Source of the DNA: Actinernus sp. WN-2022
Taxonomy: Eukaryota > Cnidaria > Anthozoa > Actiniaria > Actinernidae
Assembly (NCBI GenBank): GCA_030867875.1
Contig: JAOWCC010000411.1
Location: 1-64,000 of the forward strand
DNA length: 64,000 nucleotides
Direction: 5' to 3'
The notes under the pieces were generated by a model. That model saw only the letters and a list, made by a program, of their open reading frames with translations. It was not told where the DNA came from and did no database searches. Shown here piece by piece: positions 25,601 through 35,810 of this stretch. The position numbers and the translations under genes are program-made. The first letter of the stretch is position 1. The number at the start of each line of letters is the position of its first letter.

Positions 25601-26694
25601 CTGATTCCTGATTCATCATTCCTGATTCATGATTCACCATTCCTGATTCCTGATTCGTCATTCCTCTTTCCTGATTCATCATTCATCATTCCTGATTCAT
25701 CATTCATCATTCCTGATTCGTCATTCATCATTCCTGATTCATCATTCCTGATTCCTGATTCCTGATTCATCATTCCTGATTCCTGATTCCTGATTCATCA
25801 TTCCTGATTCATCATTCCTGATTCATCATTCCTGATTCCTGATTCATCATTCCAGATTCATCATTCATCATTCCTGATTCATCATTCCTGATTCCTGATT
25901 CATCATTGCTGATTCCTGATTCATCATTCATCATTGCTGATTCATCATTCATCATTCCTGATTCCTGATTCGTCATTCCTGATTCATCATTCATCATTCC
26001 TGATTCCTGATTCCTGATTCATCATTCCTGATTCATCATTGCTGATTCATCATTCCTGATTCCTGATTCATCATTCCAGATTCATCATTCATCATTCCTG
26101 ATTCATCATTGCTGATTCCTGATTCCTGATTCATCATTGCTGATTCCTGATTCATCATTCCTGATTCATCATTCATCATTCCTGATTCCTGATTCGTCAT
26201 TCCTGATTCATCATTCATCATTCCTGATTCATCATTGCTGATTCCTGATTCATCATTCATCATTGCTGATTCCTGATTCATCATTCCTGATTCATCATTC
26301 ATCATTCCTGATTCCTGATTCGTCATTCCTGATTCATCATTCTTCATTCCTGATTCATCATTCCTGAATCATCATTCCTGATTCCTGATTCATCATTCCT
26401 GATTCCTGATTCATCATTCCTGATTCATCATTCCTGATTCATCATTCCTGATTCATCATTCCTGATTACTGACTCATCATTCATCATTCCTGATTCATCA
26501 TTCCTTATTCCTGATTCATCATTCCTGATTCTTGATTCCTGATTCATCATTCCTGATTCATCATTCCTGATTCATCAGTCATCATACCTGATTCATCATT
26601 CCTTATTCCTGATTCATCATTCCTGATTCCTGATTCATCATTCATCATTCCTGATTCATCATTCATCATTCATCATTCCTGATTCGTCATTCAT
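22657..26694. repeat. Heptamer segment 9, with 987-bp tandem duplication
   Basis: Pure 7-bp array whose first 2 kb are two 987-bp copies (separate entry). A third, diverging copy follows from 24,642, where the word order switches to the catcatcctg lineage near 24,806. The attccag/attgctg cluster returns at 25,850-26,160. The stretch from about 25,260 to 26,690 follows the order of segment 6 and segment 8. Confidence 0.94.
22668..24641. repeat. Tandem duplication of a 987-bp heptamer segment (141 x 7 bp)
   Basis: Copies at 22,668-23,654 and 23,655-24,641 share all landmarks at an offset of exactly 987 bp. Examples are cctgactcatc at 22,668 and 23,655, and attactg at about 22,799 and 23,786; tcatccttcatg and ttaatcactcc also recur at the same spacing. 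A third copy starts at 24,642 with the same cctgactcatc and then drifts. Copy 1 starts inside the actcctg/actcatc words that follow the block 8 exit, so that sequence may have served as the homology for the exchange. Confidence 0.9.
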
Positions 26695-26922
26695 CTATGA
26701 ATTTGCTGGAATCTATGAATTTGCTGGCAAGATGGAATCTCTCCGTTTGAGAATTTTACGGCACATTGAACGTTTTTAATATTAGCTCGCGGTCAGGAAT
26801 CTATTAATTTGCTGGAAAGATGGAATCTCTCCGTTTGAGAATTTTACGGCGCATTGAACGTTTTTAATATTAGCTCGCGGTCAGGAATCTATTAATTTGC
26901 TGGAAAGATGGAATGACTCCGT
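26695..26922. repeat. 88-bp satellite block 9 (2 monomers)
   Basis: Last short block before the main array. Structure and junctions are the same as blocks 5 and 8 (228 bp, ggcgcattg in the second monomer). Confidence 0.95.
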
Positions 26923-29263
26923 CATTCCTGACTCCTGACTCATCATTCATCATTCCTGATTCATCATTCCTGATTCCTGATTCATCATTCCTGATTCCTG
27001 ATTCATCATTCCTGATTCCTGATTCATCATTCATCATTCCTGATTCCTGATTGATCATTCCTGATTACTGATTCCTGATTCATCATTCCTGATTCATAAT
27101 TCCTGATTCATCATTCATCATTCCTTATTCCTGATTCATCATTCCTGATTCCTGATTCATCATTCATCATTCATCATTCCTGATTCATCATTCATCATTC
27201 CTGATTCGTCATTCATCATTCCTGATTCATCATTCCTGATTCCTGATTCCTGATTCATCATTCCTGATTCCTGATTCCTGATTCATCATTCCTGATTCAT
27301 TATTCCTGATTCATCATTCATCATTCCTGATTCATCCTTCCTGATTCCTGATTCATTATTACTGATTCATCATTCCTGATTCATCATTCGTCATTCCTGA
27401 TTCATCATTCCTGATTCCTGATTCATCCTTCATGATTCCTGATTCATCATTCCTGATTCCTGATTCATCATTCCTGATTCCTGATTCATCATTCCTGATT
27501 CCTGATTCATCATTCCTGATTCATGATTCACCATTCCTGATTCCTGATTCATCATTCCTCTTTCCTGATTCATCATTCCTGATTCCTGATTCATCATTCC
27601 TGATTCCTGATTCATCATTCCTCATTCCTGATTCATCAATCCTGATTCCTGATTCATCATTCCTCATTCCTGATTGATCATGCCTCTTTCCTGATTGATC
27701 ATTCCTCATTCCTGATTCATCATTCCTGATTCCTGATTCCTGATTAATCACTCCTGATTCCTGATTACTGATTCCTGATTCATCATTCCTGATTCATCAT
27801 TCCTGATTCCTGATTCATCATTGCTGATTCCTGATTCATCATTCATCATTCCTGATTCCTGATTCATCATTCCTGATTCATCATTCATCATTCCTGATTC
27901 ATCATTGCTGATTCCTGACTCATCATTCATCATTCCTGATTCATCATTCCTGATTCCTGATTCATCATTCCTGATTCCTGATTCATCATTCATCATTCCT
28001 GATTCCTGATTCATCATTCCTGATTACTGATTCCTGATTCATCATTCCTGATTCATCATTCATCATCCTGATTCATCATTCCTTATTCCTGATTCATCAT
28101 TCCTGATTCCTGATTCATCATTCATCATTCATCATTCCTGATTCATCATTCATCATTCCTGATTCGTCATTCATCATTCCTAATTCATCATTCCTGATTC
28201 CTGATTCCTGATTCATCATTCCTGATTCCTGATTCCTGATTCATCATTCCTGATTCATTATTCCTGATTCATCATTCATCATTCCTGATTCATCATTCCT
28301 GATTCCTGATTCCTGATTCATCATTCCTGATTCATCATTCCTGATTCATCATTCGTCATTCCTGATTCATCATTCCTGATTCCTGATTCATCATTCATGA
28401 TTCCTGATTCATCATTCCTGATTCCTGATTCATCATTCCTGATTCCTGATTCATCATTCCTGATTCCTGATTCATCATTCCTGATTCCTGATTCATCATT
28501 CATCATTCATCATTCCTGATTCATCATTCATCATTCCTGATTCGTCATTCATCATTCCTGCTTCACCATTCCTTTTTTCCTGATTCCTGATTCATCATTC
28601 CTGATTCCTGATTCCTGATTCATCATTCCTGATTCATTATTCCTGATTGATCATTCATCATTCCTGATGCATCATTCCTGATTCATCATTCCTGATTCAT
28701 CATTCCTGATTCATCATTCCTGATTCATCATTCGTCATTCCTGATTCATCATTCCTGATTCCTGATTCATTATTCATGATTCCTGATTCATCAATCCTGA
28801 TTCCTGATTCATCATTCCTGATTCACCATTCCTGATTCCTGATTCAACATTCCTCTTTCCTGATTCATCATTCCTGATTCCTGATTCATCATTCCTGATT
28901 CCTGATTCCTGATTCATCATTCCTCATTCCTGATTCATCAATACTCATTCCTGATTCATCATTCCTGATTCCTGATTCATCATTCCTGATTCCTGATTGA
29001 TCATTCCTCATTCCTGATTCCTCATTCCTGATTCCTGATTCATCATTCATCATTCCTGATTCCTGATTCATCATTCCTGATTCATCATTCCTGATTCATC
29101 ATTCCTGATTCATCATTCCTGATTCCTGATTCATCATTGCTGATTCCTGATTCATCATTCATCATTCCTGATTCCTGATTCATCATTCCTGATTCATCAT
29201 TCATCATTCCTGATTCATCATTGCTGATTCCTGATTCATCATTCCTGATTCATCATTCCTGAT
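26923..29263. repeat. Heptamer segment 10, diverging towards the main array
   Basis: The first 1.6 kb follow segment 9, including attactg, tcatccttcatg, ttaatcactcc and the catcatcctg slip near 28,065. From about 28,560 the order becomes unfamiliar and word variants more frequent: ctgcttcaccattcc, a six-t run near 28,572, gatgcatc, caatactc. This suggests an older, less homogenised edge. The segment ends as the main 88-bp array begins. Confidence 0.93.
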
Positions 29264-29275
29264 TTTACGGCACAT
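29255..29275. other. Junction of heptamer domain and main 88-bp array
   Basis: Heptamer sequence ending in cctgatt joins the middle of a monomer at ttacggcac (monomer position about 44), sharing the bases att. This differs from the nine internal entries, which all begin at ctatgaat and form an inverted repeat, so it is an independent join. The exact breakpoint is ambiguous by 2-3 bp. Confidence 0.85.
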
Positions 29276-30180
29276 AGAACGTTTTTAATATTAGCTTGCG
29301 ATCAGGAATATACGAATTTGCTGGAAAGATGGAATCTCTCCGTTTGAGAATTTTACGGGCCATTGAACGTTTTTAATATTAGCTCGCAATCAGGAATATA
29401 CGAATTTGCTGGAAAGATGGAATCTCTCCGTTTGAGAATTTTACGGCACATTGAACGTTTTTAATATTAGCTCGCGATCAGGAATCTATGAATTTGCTGG
29501 AAAGATGGAATCTCTCCGTTTGAGAATTTTACGGCAACTTGAACGTTTTTAATATTAGCTCGCGATCAGGAATCTATGAATTTGCTGGAAAGATGGAATC
29601 TCTCCGTTTGAGAATTTTACGGCAAATTGAACGTTTTTAATATTAGCTCGCGATCAGGAATCTATGAATTTTCTGGAAAGATGGAATCTCTCCGTTTGAG
29701 AATTTTACGGGCCATTGAACGTTTTTAATATTAGCTCGCGATCAGGAATCTATTAATTTGCTGGAAAGATGGAATCTCTCCGTTTGAGAATTTTACGGCA
29801 CATTGAACGTTTTTAATAATAGCTCGCGATCAGGAATCTATGAATTTGCTGGAAAGATGGAATCTCTCCGTTTGAGAATTTTACGGCCCATTGAACGTTT
29901 TTAATATTAGCTCGCGATCAGGAATCTATGAATTTGCTGGAAAGATGGAATCTCTCCGTTTGAGAATTTTACGGCCCATTGAACGTTTTTAATATTAGCT
30001 CGCGATCAGGAATATACGAATTTGCTGGAAAGATGGAATCTCTCCGTTTGAGAATTTTACGGCCCATTGAACGTTTTTAATATTAGCTCGCGATCAGGAA
30101 TCTACGAATTTGCTGGAAAGATGGAATCTCTCCGTTTGAGAATTTTACGGCACATTGAACGTTTTTAATATTAGCTCGCG
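29264..30180. repeat. Diverged edge monomers of the 88-bp array
   Basis: The first ten or so monomers carry private changes not repeated as higher-order markers deeper in: cacatagaacg, agcttgcgatc, tatacgaatttg, gggccattg, ggcaacttg, ggcaaattg, gaattttctgg and aataatagctcg. Most have tatgaat or tacgaat starts, closer to the embedded blocks than to the interior, where ctactaatttg and tattaattgg dominate. This is the pattern expected at the edge of an array homogenised by unequal exchange. Confidence 0.8.
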
Positions 30181-30353
30181 ATCAGGAATCTATCAATTGG
30201 CTGGAAAGATGGAATCTCTCCGTTTGAGAATTTTAGGGCCCATTGAACGTTTTTAATATTAGCTCGCGATCAGAAATCTACTAATTTGCTGGAAAGATGG
30301 AATCTCTCCGTTTGAGAATTTTACGGCACATTGAACGTTTTTAATATTAGCTC

Positions 30354-31233
30354 GCGATCAGGAATCTATTAATTGGCTGGAAAGATGGAATCTCTCCGTT
30401 TGAGAATTTTACGGCCCATTGAACGGTTTTAATATTAGCTCGCGATCAGGAATCTACTAATTTGCTGGAAAGATGGAATCTCTCCGTTTGAGAATTTTAC
30501 GGCCCATTGAACGTTTTTAATATTAGCTCGCGGTCAGGAATCTACTAATTTGCTGGAAAGATGGAATCTCTCCGTTTGAGAATTTTACGGCACATTGAAC
30601 GTTTTTAATATTAGCTCGCGATCAGGAATCTACTAATTTGCTGGAAAGATGGAATCTCTCCGTTTGAGAATTTTACGGCACATTGAACGTTTTTAATATT
30701 AGCTCGCGAACAGGAATCTACTAATTGGCTGGAAAGATGGAATCTCTCCGTTTGAGAATTTTACGGCCCATTGAACGGTTTTAATATTAGCTCGCGATCA
30801 GGAATCTACTAATTTGCTGGAAAGATGGAATCTCTCCGTTTGAGAATTTTACGGCCCATTGAACGTTTTTAATATTAGCTCGCGGTCAGGAATCTACTAA
30901 TTTGCTGGAAAGATGGAATCTCTCCGTTTGAGAATTTTACGGCACATTGAACGTTTTTAATATTAGCTCGCGATCAGGAATCTACTAATTTGCTGGAAAG
31001 ATGGAATCTCTCCGTTTGAGAATTTAACGGCACATCGAACGTTTTTAATATTAGCTCGCGAACAGGAATCTACTAATTGGCTGGAAAGATGGAATCTCTC
31101 CGTTTGAGAATTTTACGGCCCATTGAACGGTTTTAATATTAGCTCGCGATCAGGAATCTACTAATTTGCTGGAAAGATGGAATCTCTCCGTTTGAGAATT
31201 TTACGGCCCATTGAACGTTTTTAATATTAGCTC
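30354..31233. repeat. 4-monomer (352-bp) higher-order repeat, first run
   Basis: The marker gcgaacagg occurs at 30,706 and 31,058, exactly 352 bp apart. The four monomer types in order are: ctactaattgg with cccattgaacgg; ctactaatttg with cccattgaacg; gcggtc then ctactaatttg with cacattg; and gcgatc then ctactaatttg with cacattg. The run begins at about 30,354 with a tattaattgg form of type 1. A private variant, aatttaacggcacatcg, marks one type 4 monomer near 31,022. Confidence 0.88.
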
Positions 31234-33257
31234 GCGATCAGGAATCTATTAATTGGCTGGAAAGATGGAATCTCTCCGTTTGAGAATTTGACGGCCCATT
31301 GAACGTTTTTAATATTATCTCGCGATCAGGAATCTACTAATTTGCTGGAAAGATGGAATCTCTCCGTTTGAGAATTTTACGGCCCATTGAACGTTTTTAA
31401 TATTAGCTCGCGATCAGGAATCTACTAATTTGCTGGAAAGATGGAATCTCTCCGTTTGAGAATTTTACGGCACATTGAACGTTTTTAATATTAGCTCGCG
31501 ATCAGGAATCTACTAATTTGCTGGAAAGATGGAATCTCTCCGTTTGAGAATTTTACGGCACATTGAACGTTTTTAATATTAGCTCGCTATCAGGAATCTA
31601 CTAATTTGCTGGAAAGATGGAATCTCTCCGTTTGAGAATTTTACGGCAGATTGAACGTTTTTAATATTAGCTCGCGATCAGGAATCTACTAATTTGCTGG
31701 AAAGATGGAATCTCTCCGTTTGAGAATTTTACGGCACATTGAACGTTTTTAATATTAGCTCGCGATCAGGAATCTATTAATTGGCTGGAAAGATGGAATC
31801 TCTCCGTTTGAGAATTTTACGGCCCATTGAACGTTTTTAATATTAGCTCGCGATCAAGAATCTATTAATTGGCTGGAAAGATGGAATCTCTCCGTTTGAG
31901 AATTTTACGGCCCATTGAACGTTTTTAATATTAGCTCGCGATCAGGAATCTATTAATTGGCTGGAAAGTTGGAATCTCTCCGTTTGAGAATTTTACGGCC
32001 CATTGAACGTTTTTAATATTAGCTCGCGATCAGGAATCTACTAATTTGCTGGAAAGATGGAATCTCTCCGTTTGAGAATTTTACGGCACATTGAACGTTT
32101 TTAATATTAGCTCGCGATCAGGAATCTACTAATTTGCTGGAAAGATGGAATCTCTCCGTTTGAGAATTTTACGGCCCATTGAACGTTTTTAATATTAGCT
32201 CGCGATCAGGAATCTACTAATTGGCTGGAAAGATGGAATCTCTCCGTTTGAGAATTTTACGGCCCATTGAACGTTTTTAATATTAGCTCGCGATCAGGAA
32301 TCTATCCATTGGTTGGAAAGATGGAATCTCTCCGTTTGAGAATTTTACGCCACATTGAACGTTTTTAATATTAGCTCGCGATCAGGAATCTATCCATTGG
32401 CTGGAAAGATGGAATCTCTCCGTTTGAGAATTTTACGGCACATTGAACGTTTTTAATATTAGCTCGCGATCAGGAATCTATTAATTGGCTGGAAAGATGG
32501 AATCTCTCCGTTTGAGAATTTTACGGCCCATTGAACGTTTTTAATATTAGCTCGCGATCAGGAATCTATTAATTGGCTGGAAAGATGGAATCTCTCCGTT
32601 TGAGAATTTTACGGCCCATTGAACGTTTTTAATATTAGCTCACGATCAGGAATCTACTAATTTGCTGGAAAGATGGAATCTCTCCGTTTGAGAATTTTAC
32701 GGCACATTGAACGTTTTTAATATTAGCTCGCGATCAGGAATCTATCAATTGGCTGGAAAGATGGAATCTCTCCGTTTGAGAATTTTACGGCACATTGAAC
32801 GTTTTTAATATTAGCTCGCGATCAGGAATCTATTAATTGGCTGGAAAGATGGAATCTCTCCGTTTGAGAATTTTACGGCACATTGAACGTTTTTAATATT
32901 AGCTCGCGATCAGGAATCTATCAATTGGCTGGAAAGATGGAATCTCTCCGTTTGAGAATTTTATGGCCCATTGAACGTTTTTAATATTAGCTCGCGATCA
33001 GGAATCTATTAATTGGCTGGAAAGATGGAATCTCTCCGTTTGAGAATTTTACGGCACATTGAACGTTTTTAATATTAGCTCGCGATTAGGAATCTATCAA
33101 TTGGCTGGAAAGATGGAATCTCTCCGTTTGAGAATTTTAGGGCCCATTGAACGTTTTTAATATTAGCTCGCGATCAGGAATCTACTAATTTGCTGGAAAG
33201 ATGGAATCTCTCCGTTTGAGAATTTTACGGCACATTGAACGTTTTTAATATTAGCTC

Positions 33258-34138
33258 GCGATCAGGAATCTATTAATTGGCTGGAAAGATGGAATCTCTC
33301 CGTTTGAGAATTTTACGGCCCATTGAAACGGTTTTAATATTAGCTCGCGATCAGGAATCTACTAATTTGCTGGAAAGATGGAATCTCTCCGTTTGAGAAT
33401 TTTACGGCCCATTGAACGTTTTTAATATTAGCTCGCGGTCAGGAATCTACTAATTTGCTGGAAAGATGGAATCTCTCCGTTTGAGAATTTTACGGCACAT
33501 TGAACGTTTTTAATATTAGCTCGCGATCAGGAATCTACTAATTTGCTGGAAAGATGGAATCTCTCCGTTTGAGAATTTTACGGCACATTGAACGTTTTTA
33601 ATATTAGCTCGCGAACAGGAATCTACTAATTGGCTGGAAAGATGGAATCTCTCCGTTTGAGAATTTTACGGCACATTGAACGGTTTTAATATTAGCTCGC
33701 GATCAGGAATCTACTAATTTGCTGGAAAGATGGAATCTCTCCGTTTGAGAATTTTACGGCCCATTGAACGTTTTTAATATTAGCTCGCGGTCAGGAATCT
33801 ACTAATTTGCTGGAAAGATGGAATCTCTCCGTTTGAGAATTTTACGGCACATTGAACGTTTTTAATATTAGCTCGCGATCAGGAATCTACTAATTGGCTG
33901 GAAAGATGGAATCTCTCCGTTTGAGAATTTAACGGCACATCGAACGTTTTTAATATTAGCTCGCGAACAGGAATCTACTAATTGGCTGGAAAGATGGAAT
34001 CTCTCCGTTTGAGAATTTTACGGCCCATTGAACGGTTTTAATATTAGCTCGCGATCAGGAATCTACTAATTTGCTGGAAAGATGGAATCTCTCCGTTTGA
34101 GAATTTTACGGCCCATTGAACGTTTTTAATATTAGCTC
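33258..34138. repeat. 4-monomer (352-bp) higher-order repeat, second run
   Basis: Same four-type order, with gcgaacagg at 33,611 and 33,963 (352 bp). The start monomer has an inserted a (cattgaaacgg near 33,324). The aatttaacggcacatcg variant recurs at 33,926, 2,905 bp after the first run, that is 33 monomers plus that 1-bp insertion. The two runs are therefore copies of a larger, roughly 2.9-kb unit. Confidence 0.86.
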
Positions 34139-34577
34139 GCGGTCAGGAATCTATTAATTGGCTGGAAAGATGGAATCTCTCCGTTTGAGAATTTTACGGC
34201 ACATTGAACGTTTTTAATATTAGCTCGCGATCAGGAATCTATCAATTGGCTGGAAAGATGGAATCTCTCCGTTTGAGAATTTTATGGCCCATTGAACGTT
34301 TTTAATATTAGCTCGCGATCAGGAATCTATTAATTGGCTGGAAAGATGGAATCTCTCCGTTTGAGAATTTTACGGCACATTGAACGTTTTTAATATTAGC
34401 TCGCGATTAGGAATCTATCAATTGGCTGGAAAGATGGAATCTCTCCGTTTGAGAATTTTAGGGCCCATTGAACGTTTTTAATATTAGCTCGCGATCAGGA
34501 ATCTACTAATTTGCTGGAAAGATGGAATCTCTCCGTTTGAGAATTTTACGGCACATTGAACGTTTTTAATATTAGCT

Positions 34578-35810
34578 CGCGATCAGGAATCTATTAATTG
34601 GCTGGAAAGATGGAATCTCTCCGTTTGAGAATTTTACGGCCCATTGAACGGTTTTAATATTAGCTCGCGATCAGGAATCTACTAATTTGCTGGAAAGATG
34701 GAATCTCTCCGTTTGAGAATTTTACGGCCCATTGAACGTTTTTAATATTAGCTCGCGGTCAGGAATCTACTAATTTGCTGGAAAGATGGAATCTCTCCGT
34801 TTGAGAATTTTACGGCCCATTGAACGTTTTTAATATTAGCTCGCGGTCAGGAATCTACTAATTTGCTGGAAAGATGGAATCTCTCCGTTTGAGAATTTTA
34901 CGGCACATTGAACGTTTTTAATATTAGCTCGCGATCAGGAATCTACTAATTTGCTGGAAAGATGGAATCTCTCCGTTTGAGAATTTAACGGCACATCGAA
35001 CGTTTTTAATATTAGCTCGCGAACAGGAATCTACTAATTGGCTGGAAAGATGGAATCTCTCCGTTTGAGAATTTTACGGCCCATTGAACGGTTTTAATAT
35101 TAGCTCGCGATCAGGAATCTACTAATTTGCTGGAAAGATGGAATCTCTCCGTTTGAGAATTTTACGGCCCATTGAACGTTTTTAATATTAGCTCGCGGTC
35201 AGGAATCTACTAATTTGCTGGAAAGATGGAATCTCTCCGTTTGAGAATTTTACGGCACATTGAACGTTTTTAATATTAGCTCGCGATCAGGAATCTACTA
35301 ATTTGCTGGAAAGATGGAATCTCTCCGTTTGAGAATTTTACGGCACATTGAACGTTTTTAATATTAGCTCGCGAACAGGAATCTACTAATTGGCTGGAAA
35401 GATGGAATCTCTCCGTTTGAGAATTTTACGGCCCATTGAACGGTTTTAATATTAGCTCGCGATCAGGAATCTACTAATTTGCTGGAAAGATGGAATCTCT
35501 CCGTTTGAGAATTTTACGGCCCATTGAACGTTTTTAATATTAGCTCGCGGTCAGGAATCTACTAATTTGCTGGAAAGATGGAATCTCTCCGTTTGAGAAT
35601 TTTACGGCACATTGAACGTTTTTAATATTAGCTCGCGATCAGGAATCTACTAATTTGCTGGAAAGATGGAATCTCTCCGTTTGAGAATTTTACGGCACAT
35701 TGAACGTTTTTAATATTAGCTCGCGAACAGGAATCTACTAATTGGCTGGAAAGATGGAATCTCTCCGTTTGAGAATTTTACGGCCCATTGAACGTTTTTA
35801 ATATTAGCTC
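34578..35810. repeat. 4-monomer (352-bp) higher-order repeat, third run
   Basis: Markers gcgaacagg at 35,019, 35,371 and 35,723, each 352 bp apart. The first period has an extra gcggtc monomer, making five. The aatttaacggcacatcg variant lies at 34,982, exactly 1,056 bp (12 monomers) after its copy at 33,926. The run ends where gctaccagg appears near 35,811. Confidence 0.86.

Larger units (their letters stand above)
1..29263. repeat. 7-bp minisatellite domain (attcctg / attcatc) with embedded 88-bp blocks
   Basis: The whole left part of the window is built from 7-bp words, nearly all fitting attcNtN. Two dominate: A = attcctg and B = attcatc. Minor words are attgctg, attcgtc, attcttg, attactg, attgatc, attaatc, attcctc, attcctt, attcata, attcatg, attcacc, attccag and actcctg. 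The order of words acts as a barcode, and the same orders recur many kilobases apart, exposing segmental duplications. The commonest local arrangement is a 21-bp trimer of two A and one B. The + strand is C-rich and G-poor: A has two C and one G, B has two C and no G. Orientation is constant throughout. Open frames of up to 103 codons occur on both strands, because 21 bp reads as a heptapeptide (NDESGIR or NQESGMM on minus, IPDSSFL on plus). I see no sign that they are genes. Family not recognised. Confidence 0.97.

Noticed and set aside
1..29263. Telomeric repeat
   Set aside because: The words attcctg and attcatc do not match known telomere motifs such as ttaggg or tttaggg on either strand, and the array is a mosaic of variants with internal 88-bp blocks.
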